The translations under genes were made by a program, and so were the position numbers. A DNA stretch of 64,000 nucleotides, from NCBI GenBank assembly GCA_023416995.1, contig JAEZGI010000027.1:1-64000 (forward strand). Direction: 5' to 3'. The stretch comes from Bacteroidota bacterium. Lineage in GTDB: Bacteria > Bacteroidota > Bacteroidia > Chitinophagales > Chitinophagaceae. Positions 24,628 to 34,214 of the stretch are shown piece by piece. Every line of letters starts with the position of its first letter. Position 1 is the first letter of the stretch. Below the pieces are notes generated by a model. The model saw only the letters and a program-made list of their open reading frames with translations. It did no database searches and was not told the origin of the DNA.

Positions 24628-27075
24628 TTATTTAGCAGGAGTGTTTAGTATTCCCTGTAACTTCTCCTTTTCTTTTTTTGCTTTTGCCTTACTTACTCCG
24701 CGAATAAAATTATACCCAAGCGTGAGCCGATAGTTTCTTGTATTGGTACTGTTGAAAGATTCAAGATTAAAATTAGGACCATAAGTAAATGAACGATTCT
24801 CCTGTTGGAAAAGAGGATCAATAGCGTTAATGGTTACCACTACTCTTTTGTTAAAGAACTTTCTTTGAATCCCCAGATTCATACTCAGATTGCTTCTCAC
24901 CGTACCCTGAGGATTTGCAAACCGGTTAAACGTGAAATTGGAACTGAAATTCCAGACATCCTGTGGCGAAAAATTTGCATTTAGGTTTGAAGTAAATGAA
25001 CCGCCGTTTCTGTAACGGTTCACCTCACGATCGTAAGCACTATACTGGTTTATGGTATAACCTGCACTAAAATTGGCCCTGATTTTTTTGGAGAATGTAT
25101 AACCCGACCAGGTGCTGATTTCATATTCTTTGCGATCATCAATATTCTGCCAGGTTGTTTCCGTTTTACCATCTTCAACCAGCTTTCTGACCTGGATAAA
25201 AACATCCTGCACAATATTGTGTCCAAGACCAAGATTGATGTAATATTTGCTGTTGGTTCTGCCGACCACAAAATCAAAATTGTGCGATGTTGATGCTTCA
25301 AGCGCGGGATTACCATACCTGGTGTTATAAGGATTGCTGTAATCGATACTTGGATTCAATTGATCAATACCCGGGCGGCGAATGGTTTTGCGATAAGAAG
25401 CAGTAAGATTTAACTTCTCATCCCAACTCTGGTTAATTCTCGCGAAAGGCAGGAAACTGACATAATTGTTATCAGCTTTTGCAGATTGGCTGAAGATGTC
25501 AAAAGCAATATCGGTGTACTCGGCATTAAGACCGGCAGTTACACTGAGTCCTTCAACTATAACCTGTCTCAATGAAAACCTCAGATTTCCCACTGATTGC
25601 CTGAACTTGAAATCATTGCTAAGCGCCGGATTTTTGATATATGCGTTGCCGGGTTTATCAAGCAGCATGAAGTTTAACAACACATCACTTGACGACATAT
25701 TGTACCAGCCACCGGTCGAGAGACTCGTGGTTTTGTTATCGAACATCTTGTCATAATTCACACGCACGTTTACGCCGCTGTTGTTACTGGTATTTTCCTG
25801 GCGTTGGGTTGAATCGTTTCCTGTAGGAGTGTTATCCGGGTTAAGGTAATCCTGGTAAAACAAACGGTTGTTTTCGTTTTCAGAAAAATGGGCCCCGGCA
25901 ACGATTCGAAGCGTTTCTCCCGGCTTTTTGCCGCGATGCGTGTAAGTAAGATTTATGGAGGGATTCAGATTATGACCGTTTGAAGTTGTACTACGGTTGC
26001 TGATCCTGTAAACCTGTTGTTTATTATCAAGGTTGATGTATCCTGTTTCGTTATAATTGTCAAAATCATTTTGATTGAATTGCATTAACAGGTTAAATGA
26101 GTTGCGGGGGTTAACATCATAATCTACACTCAACCGCGCATTTGGGCGGCGGCTCCGGTTTATGTAGTTACTTGTTGAGTTTAAATAATTGGAAGAATCC
26201 GGGTAGATGTTTTCCCGTTTCGAGTAACCATAACCGGTATATCGGTTAAATCCTGCGCCAACGTTCAGATTTATTGATAATCCCTGTTTGCGATAATTAA
26301 GATTTCCGCTGATCAGCCTTTCGCCCCGCGTTCCGCCGGATGCATTTATCCTGCCTCCTATTCCAACTCTCCCTTTACGGGTTACGATATTTATTACTCC
26401 TCCCTGTTCGTTGGCATATTGTGGCGGTGGGTTAGTCATCACCTCTATTCTTTCAATCATGCTGCCTGGCAAAGATTCAAGGAAATCCTGGAGTTGCTGG
26501 GCGTTCATCTCTACCGGTTTGTCGTCGATAAGGATTTTCGGCTCGCGCCCCCGCACACTAAGATTACCATCCGGATCAGTAGCTACCAATGGAACATTTT
26601 TCAGAAGTTCACTTGCATTAGAACCCGCACTCAGCGGCGACTCAGCCGCATTGTAGGTGATGTTGCCTTCTTTACTTTGTATCAAAGGTTTCTCGGCGTA
26701 TACTACAACTTCATCCAGTTCGGTAGTCACATCCAGTTTCATTACCAGGTCGTTCAGACTGAAATCAAATCTTTCTTCACGAACATAAATGCTGTCGATA
26801 TTGATGGTTTTGAGCCCTACATAAGTTATCCGCAGGCGGTAGTAGCCAAACGGCAAAGCCGTAAAACTAAAATCGCCGTCTACAGAACTGGCTGAATTGA
26901 GCCGGGTTCCCGATGAATCGTTTATAATGCTAAGCTCAATAGTTGCGCCACTGACCGCTTTCGATTTTTCATCGAGCAGGTTACCGGAGATAACGCCGGG
27001 GTTGCCTTGCTGCGCAGCCGCGGATATGCAAACAATCAGAAATATGAAAATCAGAGCGGGTTTGATGGGGTGCAT
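24628..27075 (-). CDS. TonB-dependent-receptor-like outer-membrane beta-barrel protein
   Basis: This 815-residue protein has a signal peptide (about 1-23, ending ISAAA). A carboxypeptidase-regulatory-like domain (about 28-115: VISGNLLDEKSKAVSGATI) is followed by a plug-type region (LLKNVPLVATDPDGNLSVRG, ERIEVMTNPPPQYANEQGGVINIVTRKG). A long C-terminal outer-membrane beta-barrel of the OMP_b-brl_3 type follows, ending without a classical terminal aromatic (AKKEKEKLQGILNTPAK). The start is the ATG at 27075; an upstream start at 27093 would precede the signal peptide. No SusD-like partner is adjacent, so its substrate is unknown. It is convergent with dnaG with a 4-nt gap. Confidence 0.92.
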   Translation of the reverse strand: MHPIKPALIFIFLIVCISAAAQQGNPGVISGNLLDEKSKAVSGATIELSIINDSSGTRLNSASSVDGDFSFTALPFGYYRLRITYVGLKTINIDSIYVREERFDFSLNDLVMKLDVTTELDEVVVYAEKPLIQSKEGNITYNAAESPLSAGSNASELLKNVPLVATDPDGNLSVRGREPKILIDDKPVEMNAQQLQDFLESLPGSMIERIEVMTNPPPQYANEQGGVINIVTRKGRVGIGGRINASGGTRGERLISGNLNYRKQGLSINLNVGAGFNRYTGYGYSKRENIYPDSSNYLNSTSNYINRSRRPNARLSVDYDVNPRNSFNLLMQFNQNDFDNYNETGYINLDNKQQVYRISNRSTTSNGHNLNPSINLTYTHRGKKPGETLRIVAGAHFSENENNRLFYQDYLNPDNTPTGNDSTQRQENTSNNSGVNVRVNYDKMFDNKTTSLSTGGWYNMSSSDVLLNFMLLDKPGNAYIKNPALSNDFKFRQSVGNLRFSLRQVIVEGLSVTAGLNAEYTDIAFDIFSQSAKADNNYVSFLPFARINQSWDEKLNLTASYRKTIRRPGIDQLNPSIDYSNPYNTRYGNPALEASTSHNFDFVVGRTNSKYYINLGLGHNIVQDVFIQVRKLVEDGKTETTWQNIDDRKEYEISTWSGYTFSKKIRANFSAGYTINQYSAYDREVNRYRNGGSFTSNLNANFSPQDVWNFSSNFTFNRFANPQGTVRSNLSMNLGIQRKFFNKRVVVTINAIDPLFQQENRSFTYGPNFNLESFNSTNTRNYRLTLGYNFIRGVSKAKAKKEKEKLQGILNTPAK

Positions 27076-27253
27076 GTTTGTAAAAATAAACAATTAGATG
27101 ACTTGGGGCAATCTGCGGGCTTTACCACTTTAATTCTACATGTCAAGCGGATTACGTTTTTTAGACGCTAAGCCTCTTGAAAACTTCCGGCTACATTAAA
27201 TTCTTTCTAACAAACCACCACGTCGCAAAAGCTGCCATCCTGTCATTTTTTTG

Positions 27254-27261
27254 TATATTTG
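27254..27261 (+). promoter_or_regulatory. miaB: -7 promoter element upstream of miaB
   Basis: TATATTTG matches TAnnTTTG, ending 24 nt before the ATG at 27286. No -33 element at the usual spacing. Confidence 0.55.
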
Positions 27262-27285
27262 CGATCCTTAAATCAACGGAAATTA

Positions 27286-28707
27286 ATGTTCGAGATTTCA
27301 AACAATACGAAGCACGACGAGGCGAAACAGGGCCAGCCATTTATGCTGCCAGGAACTGATGCGGGAGTAGCCGCACGCAGATTTTATATCGAGAGTTACG
27401 GCTGTGCAATGAACTTTGCTGACAGTGAAATAGTGGCTTCAATTTTACAGGAAAGCGGCTTCGGTTCAACCGGAAATTTCCTGGAGGCCGATCTGATCTT
27501 AATAAACACCTGCTCCATCCGCGAAAAAGCGGAACAGACTGTTCGCAAAAGACTTGAATTACTTCGCAAAACAAAAAAGCAACGGCCCGGAACGCTGATC
27601 GGTGTGCTGGGTTGTATGGCCGAAAGGCTCAAAGCAAAGCTACTTGAAGAAGAAAAGCTTGTTGATCTTGTGGTTGGGCCTGATGCTTATCGTTCCCTGC
27701 CCTCATTAATTGCAGAAGCAACTGGTGGTCAGAAAGCGGTTAACGTGCTGCTAAGCCGCGAAGAAACCTACGGTGATATTGCACCGGTTCGCCTGGATGG
27801 AAATGGTGTTACGTCCTTCGTGAGCATCATGCGGGGTTGCAATAATATGTGTTCATTCTGTGTGGTACCATTCACCCGCGGCCGCGAACGCAGCAGGGAT
27901 GCTGATTCCATTGTCCGCGAGTGCAGGGAATTACTTGCGGCAGGTTATATGGAGGTGACATTGCTCGGTCAGAACGTCGACAGTTATCAATGGATAAACG
28001 AAGCCACCGGTGAAACAGTCAGCTTTGCCATGTTGCTGGAAAGAGTCGCACTGATTGATCCGAAACTAAGGGTCCGTTTTTCGACTTCGCATCCAAAAGA
28101 CATCACAGATGATGTGTTGTTTACAATGGCCCGGCATCACAACATCTGTAAATACATCCATTTGCCGGTGCAAAGTGGTTCGACCCGCATGTTACAATTA
28201 ATGAACCGCACCTACACCCGTGAATGGTATATGGCAAAGGTGGATCGCATTCGTGAAATCTTGCCTGATTGTGGCATCAGCTCTGATGTGATCGCTGGTT
28301 TTTGTATGGAAGAAGAAAGCGATCACCAGGATACCTTATCGCTGATGGAGTACTCAAGGTACGACCAGAGCTACATGTACATATATAGTGAGCGTCCCGG
28401 TACCCTGGCTGCGAAACGTTACAAAGATGATGTGCCCGCTGAAGTGAAAAGCCGGAGGCTTGATGAAATCGTTGCTTTGCAATACAGGCTCTCGCACGAG
28501 AACAACAAGATGGATGTTGGGAAAACATACGAAGTGTTGATAGAAGGCGACAGTAAACGCAGTGACCAACATTGGATGGGAAGAAATTCTCAAAACAAGG
28601 TGATCATCTTTCCGAAAGCGCATCATAAGTTGAAGAAAGGAAACTACGCCATTGTAAAGGTTCATAGTTGCTCAAAGGCAACACTTTTTGGCGATGTGGT
28701 TGTGTAA
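27286..28707 (+). CDS. miaB: tRNA-2-methylthio-N6-dimethylallyladenosine synthase
   Basis: This 473-residue radical-SAM methylthiotransferase adds a methylthio group to i6A37 in tRNA. Three Cys of the N-terminal auxiliary cluster lie in ESYGCAMN, INTCSIREKAE and VLGCMAERL. The radical-SAM cluster is MRGCNNMCSFC, and a C-terminal TRAM domain ends near VKVHSCSKATLFGDVVV. All cluster ligands are intact. The ATG at 27286 is downstream of the promoter box. It begins a plus-strand run of co-oriented genes (sigma-54 activator, lptE, TPR protein, secG). Confidence 0.96.
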   Translation: MFEISNNTKHDEAKQGQPFMLPGTDAGVAARRFYIESYGCAMNFADSEIVASILQESGFGSTGNFLEADLILINTCSIREKAEQTVRKRLELLRKTKKQRPGTLIGVLGCMAERLKAKLLEEEKLVDLVVGPDAYRSLPSLIAEATGGQKAVNVLLSREETYGDIAPVRLDGNGVTSFVSIMRGCNNMCSFCVVPFTRGRERSRDADSIVRECRELLAAGYMEVTLLGQNVDSYQWINEATGETVSFAMLLERVALIDPKLRVRFSTSHPKDITDDVLFTMARHHNICKYIHLPVQSGSTRMLQLMNRTYTREWYMAKVDRIREILPDCGISSDVIAGFCMEEESDHQDTLSLMEYSRYDQSYMYIYSERPGTLAAKRYKDDVPAEVKSRRLDEIVALQYRLSHENNKMDVGKTYEVLIEGDSKRSDQHWMGRNSQNKVIIFPKAHHKLKKGNYAIVKVHSCSKATLFGDVVV

Positions 28708-28723
28708 TCATTAAAACTTAGTA

Positions 28724-29959
28724 ATGGCAGATATTCAATCTATAAAAAACCGTTTTGGAATCATTGGTAATTCGCCTGCGCTGAATTTCGCTTTGCAGGT
28801 GGCTTCCCAGGTTTCAAACACAGATCTTACCGTCCTAATTTTTGGAGAAAGTGGTGTTGGTAAAGAAGTGTTTTCGCAAATCATTCATGCATTATCCGCC
28901 CGTAAACATAATTCGTTTATAGCTGTGAACTGTGGCGCCATTCCTGAAGGCACCATCGACTCAGAACTCTTTGGCCACGAGAAAGGTTCGTTTACCGGCG
29001 CTGTCGACAGCCGTAAAGGTTATTTCGAAACCGTTAGCGGCGGTACGATTTTCCTGGATGAAGTTGGTGAACTACCGTTGGGTACCCAGGCGAGGTTGTT
29101 ACGCGTACTTGAAACGGGTGAGTTCATTCGGGTCGGTTCTTCGAAAGTGCAGAAAACGGATGTACGGGTAATAGCAGCTACAAACCGCGACTTGCTCGAG
29201 TCTACCCAGACCGGCAAATTCCGGGAAGACCTGTATTACAGGTTAAGTACTGTTCCTATCCGCGTTCCTTCTTTGCGCGACCGGCCCGAAGATATCCTGT
29301 TACTCTTCCGCAAGTTTGCGGCAGACTTCTCGGACAAATATAAATCGGCCCTGATCCAGTTGGATGATGACGCGAAAAATGTGTTAATAAACTATGGCTG
29401 GCCGGGCAACGTCCGTGAATTGAAGAATATTGCAGAGCAGGTTTCGGTACTCGCTTCCGATAAGATTGTCACTGCAGCAGAGCTCCGCAGATTTTTGCCG
29501 GACAGAGATCTGAACAGGTTGCCAGTGCTTGCGCACGCAGCGTCTAACGGTAATGTACATGAGTTTTCGAACGAACGTGATCTGCTCTACAAACTTTTCT
29601 TTGACATGAAAAAAGATGTTACAGAACTAAAGAAAATGTTTGTTGAGATCTTACAGAATCCGGATATGGCCGTCAATAACAAGGCTTTCATTAATGAGCT
29701 GAAAGAGCTTAAACAGGAAGAACTATTATCACACGCGCTTCAGCCTGCTTTACCTGGCAAGCAACCGGTAATGCTCCATCACCCTATCGATCATCATGAA
29801 GAAGTGGAGGAATCTTTAAACATCATGGACAAAGAAAAGGAACTGATACTTAAAGCGCTAAAAAAACATAAAGGCAAAAGAAAAGATGCAGCTTTGGATC
29901 TTGGCATCAGCGAACGTACTTTGTATCGGAAATTGAAAGAATATGATATAAAGGAGTGA
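28724..29959 (+). CDS. Sigma-54-dependent transcriptional activator without receiver domain
   Basis: This 411-residue protein begins directly with the AAA+ central domain. Walker A is GESGVGKE (41-48), the sigma-54 contact loop is GSFTGA (88-93; Ser in place of the first Ala), Walker B is TIFLDEVGEL (D112, E113), and the arginine-finger/sensor region is VIAATNRDL. A poorly conserved linker follows, then a Fis-type HTH_8 at the C-terminus (KGKRKDAALDLGISERTLYRKLKEYD). No N-terminal receiver, GAF or PAS sensor is present, so the signal input is unknown. The 16-nt gap after miaB and co-orientation with lptE suggest an operon. Confidence 0.95.
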   Translation: MADIQSIKNRFGIIGNSPALNFALQVASQVSNTDLTVLIFGESGVGKEVFSQIIHALSARKHNSFIAVNCGAIPEGTIDSELFGHEKGSFTGAVDSRKGYFETVSGGTIFLDEVGELPLGTQARLLRVLETGEFIRVGSSKVQKTDVRVIAATNRDLLESTQTGKFREDLYYRLSTVPIRVPSLRDRPEDILLLFRKFAADFSDKYKSALIQLDDDAKNVLINYGWPGNVRELKNIAEQVSVLASDKIVTAAELRRFLPDRDLNRLPVLAHAASNGNVHEFSNERDLLYKLFFDMKKDVTELKKMFVEILQNPDMAVNNKAFINELKELKQEELLSHALQPALPGKQPVMLHHPIDHHEEVEESLNIMDKEKELILKALKKHKGKRKDAALDLGISERTLYRKLKEYDIKE

Positions 29960-30000
29960 CCCCGATCCGTGCAGGTGAATCAGCTTAAACAAAAAGACCC

Positions 30001-30534
30001 ATGTTATCAATAAAAAATTTTAGATCTGTTTTATGGCTAAGGTTGTTGCTGGCGTTTATGGCCATCAGTCTTGCAGGTGGCTGTTATTCATTTAAGGATG
30101 CCAGCGTGCCGGCAAGCGTAAAAACTTACAGGCTCCGGCTTATCGAAAACCGGGCAACAAATGTAAATCCACAGCTTGCGCCACAACTTACCGACAGATT
30201 GCGACAAAAAATTAACAGCCAGTTCTCAAGGCTGCGTCCCACACAGGGAGAAGATGCACACTACGACCTCGGAGCAACCATCACTGATTTCCGCCCTATT
30301 ACTTCCGGGGTATCTGGCACACAACAGGCAGCTATCAACCGGATTGTTGTAACAGTAAAGATTGATTTCATTAATAACTTACCGGAAGGAACAAAAAGTT
30401 TTGAGGCTGATGTGTCGCGCAATTTTGATTTCTCTGCGAACGTGGATTTCACAACAGCGCAGAATCAACTTTTGCCAACAATCGTGCAAAACATGAGTGA
30501 TGAAATTTTCAACCGGATTTTTTCCAACTGGTAA
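30001..30534 (+). CDS. lptE: LptE-like outer-membrane lipoprotein
   Basis: This 177-residue lipoprotein has a signal and lipobox ending LAGGC (Cys near residue 28). The mature part YSFKDASVPASVKTYRLRLIENRATNVNPQLAPQLTDRLRQKI matches Bacteroidota LptE, the partner of LptD in lipopolysaccharide assembly at the outer membrane. The linkage miaB - sigma-54 activator - lptE - secG is a common Bacteroidota arrangement in my recollection. It ends 1 nt before the next start. Confidence 0.88.
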   Translation: MLSIKNFRSVLWLRLLLAFMAISLAGGCYSFKDASVPASVKTYRLRLIENRATNVNPQLAPQLTDRLRQKINSQFSRLRPTQGEDAHYDLGATITDFRPITSGVSGTQQAAINRIVVTVKIDFINNLPEGTKSFEADVSRNFDFSANVDFTTAQNQLLPTIVQNMSDEIFNRIFSNW

Positions 30535-30535
30535 T

Positions 30536-31774
30536 ATGGTTAACAATATCGGCAAAATACTGACGCAGTTTTTCCAACGCGATTCATTGGATTCGCTGTC
30601 CGAAAACGAATTGCGCTATTTTATAAAACAATATCCCTATTTCGCTCCCGGCCACTTTTTGCTTGCCAAAAAGCTCCAGATAGCCGGGGAAAAACGGGCT
30701 TTTGAAAGAGAGGTTTCGGTGACATCCGCTTATTTCACAAACCCGGCCTGGCTCCAGTACATCCTGCGCGATGATGTCCTGACCGATCATGATGCGGTTG
30801 ATGAAAAAGTTGTTGCAGCCGTGCCCTCCAAACAGGCACCCCTGCATCCCGCCGATCTTGAAAAATCAGTCGACGATAGTGATCCTATACCCGCACCGGA
30901 GGAAAATGTCACTGCGGAGCAGGAAAAGATCGCTGAAAAAAGGCTTGAGCATTCCAGTGAACTTACTCAGGAGGAGGTCGAAGAAATAAAGGCCGCAGAT
31001 GCTGATCCGGTAAATGATGTTACTGTTGGTAACGATCCGGCCAATAATATTGCTATAGTTGATCATCCTCCATCCGAAGACGTAGATTCAGCGGCACCCG
31101 AGGAACCAACGGAAGCCACGACAGAAACACAAACGCACCAGTTTGTTGTTAGTGACAGTGCCAATACCATCAGCGAACTATCTGAGCCCGGTAATAACGA
31201 GCCCGGCAGCGATGGGCAGGTGGGTGATGCTGCAATACAGACGGCAACAGAGGAAGCTGCCGCACGTGAAGCGGATGCCGAACCAGTAGCAGAAGCCGCA
31301 GTTCCTGAAACCATAGAACCACCAACAGAGGTCAACACCCAGGCCGAAAAGCTGTCCAGGGTTTTACAGAACGACGCAAACCCCAGCCAGTCAAACAATG
31401 AACTGATCGCGTTTGATCCCTATCACACCATAGATTATTTTGCGTCCCAGGGGATCAAGTTGCGCCTGGAAGATTTTAATAAGGACAAACTTGGCCAGCA
31501 ACTTAAAAGCTTCACGGAGTGGATCCGCAGCATGAAAAGGTTGCCTGTTCAGACCCAGGAAGAAAATAAGGGTGATAGTGAACAGCACTCCATCCGCAAG
31601 ATTGCCGAACATTCGGTCGAAGGGAAAGAAGTACTCACCGAATCGATGGCCGAAGTTTGGGTGAAGCAGGGAAATTTTGAAAAAGCGCGCCAGATATACC
31701 GGAAATTAAGTTTGCAGAATCCCTCCAAAAGCACTTATTTTGCAGCCAAAATTGACCAACTAAACGCATTGTAG
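30536..31774 (+). CDS. Hypothetical protein with acidic disordered middle and C-terminal TPR-like helix pair
   Basis: This 413-residue protein has an N-terminal helical part (VNNIGKILTQFFQRDSLDSLSENELRYFIKQYPYFAPGHFLLAKKL, about 1-75), then an acidic Glu/Asp/Pro/Ala-rich low-complexity region (about 95-290). A final helical region ends in a TPR-like pair (AEVWVKQGNFEKARQIYRKLSLQNP). It has no signal peptide, so it is probably cytosolic. The start is the ATG at 30536, 1 nt after the lptE stop; an upstream in-frame start at 30497 overlaps lptE. Function unknown. Its position between lptE and secG suggests an envelope- or secretion-linked role, which is inference. Confidence 0.78.
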   Translation: MVNNIGKILTQFFQRDSLDSLSENELRYFIKQYPYFAPGHFLLAKKLQIAGEKRAFEREVSVTSAYFTNPAWLQYILRDDVLTDHDAVDEKVVAAVPSKQAPLHPADLEKSVDDSDPIPAPEENVTAEQEKIAEKRLEHSSELTQEEVEEIKAADADPVNDVTVGNDPANNIAIVDHPPSEDVDSAAPEEPTEATTETQTHQFVVSDSANTISELSEPGNNEPGSDGQVGDAAIQTATEEAAAREADAEPVAEAAVPETIEPPTEVNTQAEKLSRVLQNDANPSQSNNELIAFDPYHTIDYFASQGIKLRLEDFNKDKLGQQLKSFTEWIRSMKRLPVQTQEENKGDSEQHSIRKIAEHSVEGKEVLTESMAEVWVKQGNFEKARQIYRKLSLQNPSKSTYFAAKIDQLNAL

Positions 31775-31775
31775 T

Positions 31776-32108
31776 ATGATTCTTTTTCTGATCCTGATAA
31801 TTTTGGTAAGTGTTGTCATAGGATTTTTTATTCTGGTTCAGAATCCCAAAGGTGGTGGCCTGGCTGGTAATATAGCCGGTTTTAATTCCCAGTTCATGGG
31901 CGTTAAACAAACTACTGATGTTCTTGAAAAAGGCACATGGGTAATGGCAGTAGCTATTGCGTTGCTTTGTATATTCTCTACCCTGTTTATTCCAAAAGGT
32001 AATAGCGTAGAGGGCCGCCAGTTAAGAAGCACTCCTACCCAGGCACCGGCACAGTCTGCCCCTGCACCTGCACCAGCAAATCCCGGCAGCACCACACCGA
32101 ATCCATAA
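31776..32108 (+). CDS. secG: Preprotein translocase subunit SecG
   Basis: This 110-residue small membrane protein of the Sec translocon has two hydrophobic helices (about 2-20 and 52-70). Between them lies the family motif LVQNPKGGGLAGNIAG and the conserved segment FMGVKQTTDVLEKGTW. The C-terminal tail is Pro/Ala/Gln-rich and not conserved. It starts 1 nt after the previous stop and is followed by a terminator, so it closes the miaB-secG unit. Confidence 0.95.
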   Translation: MILFLILIILVSVVIGFFILVQNPKGGGLAGNIAGFNSQFMGVKQTTDVLEKGTWVMAVAIALLCIFSTLFIPKGNSVEGRQLRSTPTQAPAQSAPAPAPANPGSTTPNP

Positions 32109-32132
32109 TCACAACAATAAAATATAGAGAAG

Positions 32133-32157
32133 CCCTGCTGGTACAGCGGGGTTTTTT
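32133..32157 (+). terminator. secG: Terminator after secG
   Basis: A 7-bp stem (32133-32139 with 32145-32151, one G-T wobble) with a 5-nt loop is followed by six T residues and further T-rich sequence, 24 nt after the stop. Confidence 0.85.
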
Positions 32158-32184
32158 GTTTTATTTTACAACCAAGCCTACAGT

Positions 32185-33234
32185 ATGATCAAAAAAATTC
32201 TGCTGATAGCTGCCATAATACTAATCGTGGCAGCACTATTTATCGGTTCCCGATTCTTCATGTCAGCGACAGCATTCGACCAGGATACGAAATTTCTGTA
32301 CGTCCGCACCGGCGCGGCCACTCCAGCCGCCGTTCTAAAAACATTAGAAGAAGACTCCCTGGTTTCCCGTCCTGGCGCCTTTAACTGGCTCGCCAGCCGC
32401 CTGGATGTCTGGGAAAACCTCAGCCCCGGAAAATATGAGGTAAAAAAAGGGACCAGTCTATGGACACTTGCCCGAACCCTTCGAAGCAACAAACAAACAC
32501 CGGTAAACCTGGTGATCACAAAAATCAGGACCAAAGAAGGTCTTGCTGCCCTTATCGGAAGAAGATTTGAATCCGACTCGTTGTCTGTGATTCAGTATAT
32601 GAACAATACCGACACACTAGCGGCGTATGGCCTCGACACAAACACAGTGATGACCGCTGTGTTTCCCAACACGTACACCTACTTCTGGAACTCAAATCCA
32701 TCACAAATTTTCAGGAAGCTTTTTGCAGAACACAGAAACGTATGGAATGAAGAAAGAAAACAAAAAGCCGACTCACTCGGCATGACACCAACGGAGGTTT
32801 ATATCCTTGCTTCTATAGTAGAAGAAGAAACTAATGCCCGTGATGAAAAAGACACCATGGCAAGTGTTTACCGAAACAGGATTAAAAAGAAGATGCGTCT
32901 GGGCGCTGATCCTACAGTAAAATTTGCGTTACGAGATTTCTCACTGAGACGTATATACGAAAAACATCTCGCTGTTCAATCGCCCTATAATACATACCGG
33001 GTTTTTGGATTACCGCCCGGGCCTATCTGTACACCATCTCTGGAAACATTAGATGAAGTGTTGAATGCACCAGAAACAGATTATCTTTATTTTGTTGCAC
33101 GGCCGGATCGTTCAGGGAAACATCTTTTTGCAAGAAGTTATCCCGAACATTTGAAATATGCCAGGCTTTATCGTACATATCTTGACTCGCTGCAACGTGC
33201 ACGACAAGCATCTAAAGAAGATCTCGGACACTGA
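32185..33234 (+). CDS. mltG: Endolytic murein transglycosylase MltG
   Basis: This 349-residue YceG/MltG protein is an inner-membrane lytic transglycosylase that cleaves nascent peptidoglycan strands. It has an N-terminal membrane anchor (about 4-24), a LysM-like region, and the catalytic core with ILASIVEEETN (catalytic Glu), LGADPTVKFAL and SPYNTYRVFGLPPGPICTPS. Length and motifs are normal. Its stop overlaps the next start by 1 nt, so yihY-like is translationally coupled. Confidence 0.95.
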   Translation: MIKKILLIAAIILIVAALFIGSRFFMSATAFDQDTKFLYVRTGAATPAAVLKTLEEDSLVSRPGAFNWLASRLDVWENLSPGKYEVKKGTSLWTLARTLRSNKQTPVNLVITKIRTKEGLAALIGRRFESDSLSVIQYMNNTDTLAAYGLDTNTVMTAVFPNTYTYFWNSNPSQIFRKLFAEHRNVWNEERKQKADSLGMTPTEVYILASIVEEETNARDEKDTMASVYRNRIKKKMRLGADPTVKFALRDFSLRRIYEKHLAVQSPYNTYRVFGLPPGPICTPSLETLDEVLNAPETDYLYFVARPDRSGKHLFARSYPEHLKYARLYRTYLDSLQRARQASKEDLGH

Positions 33235-34214
33235 TGATTAAATTACAACGAATCATACTAAACACTGGTCCCGTCCAATACATAGTTAACCGATCAAAAA
33301 AAATCATTCTTCCTGGTTTTGATGGTTTGCCATTATATGACGTGGTGCTTTTTTTCAGATCACAAATAAAAAAACAAGGTCTATCTGAACGGGCATCTGC
33401 AGTGTCGTATAATTTTATCATGGCGATACCACCCGCCTGTTTGTTTCTTTTCACTTTAATTCCGCAACTACCCTTTCTGCCCAAACGTCCATTAAAAAGA
33501 CAACTGCACCGGATAATCGTTGACATCGTTCCGGCCCCGGAATACAATAAACAGATCATTGATTTCATTGACAGCTTTCTTGATGAAACCCGCATCGGGC
33601 TTATCTCTTTCGGTTTCATCCTATTGATCCTTTTCGCATCAAATGGTATGATGGGCCTGATGCGTTCATTCAACAAGAACTATATTGGTTTTGAAAAAAG
33701 ATCAGGCTTACAAAGCAGGTGGACGGCTATCAAACTTACCACCATTATGATGGGATTGGTATTGCTATGTCTTACTATCCTGATCATGCAGGGCGTCGTG
33801 TGGAGATGGATCGGTATAAGAAGCGAATGGCTCATTACCCTTATCAACACAGTTCGCTGGATCTTTATCGTTGGATTGATATTTTATTCGATCGCATTTA
33901 TTTATAAATACGCTCCTGCCATCCAGAAACGATGGCGGCTTGTTTCACCTGGCTCTGTCCTGGCAACCTTTCTAAGCATCTTATCGACCCTAAGCTTTTC
34001 TGTATTTGTAAACAACTTTGGCAAGTACAATGCATTATACGGCTCCATCGGAACCGTTATTGTTATGATGAGTATCATATACATCAACTCGCTTGTACTA
34101 TTAATTGGATACGAACTCAACGTAAGCATTCACTCTATAAAAGCGCTGGCAGAAGAAAGAACCCGCCAGGAAGAAAAAGCAGAGAAAACACAGGAAACGG
34201 CACCTGAACATTAA
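33234..34214 (+). CDS. YihY/BrkB-family inner-membrane protein
   Basis: This 326-residue polytopic protein of the YihY/virulence-factor-BrkB family has about six transmembrane helices (from residue ~50 to ~300). Conserved features include LSERASAVSYNFIMAIPPACLFL near the N-terminus, NGMMGLMRSFNKNY and NNFGKYNALYGSIGTVIVMM. The C-terminal tail is charged and Glu/Lys-rich. Biochemical function is not established for the family; the old RNase BN assignment is incorrect. The ATG overlaps the mltG stop. The stop overlaps the convergent trmH stop by 4 nt. Confidence 0.9.
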   Translation: MIKLQRIILNTGPVQYIVNRSKKIILPGFDGLPLYDVVLFFRSQIKKQGLSERASAVSYNFIMAIPPACLFLFTLIPQLPFLPKRPLKRQLHRIIVDIVPAPEYNKQIIDFIDSFLDETRIGLISFGFILLILFASNGMMGLMRSFNKNYIGFEKRSGLQSRWTAIKLTTIMMGLVLLCLTILIMQGVVWRWIGIRSEWLITLINTVRWIFIVGLIFYSIAFIYKYAPAIQKRWRLVSPGSVLATFLSILSTLSFSVFVNNFGKYNALYGSIGTVIVMMSIIYINSLVLLIGYELNVSIHSIKALAEERTRQEEKAEKTQETAPEH

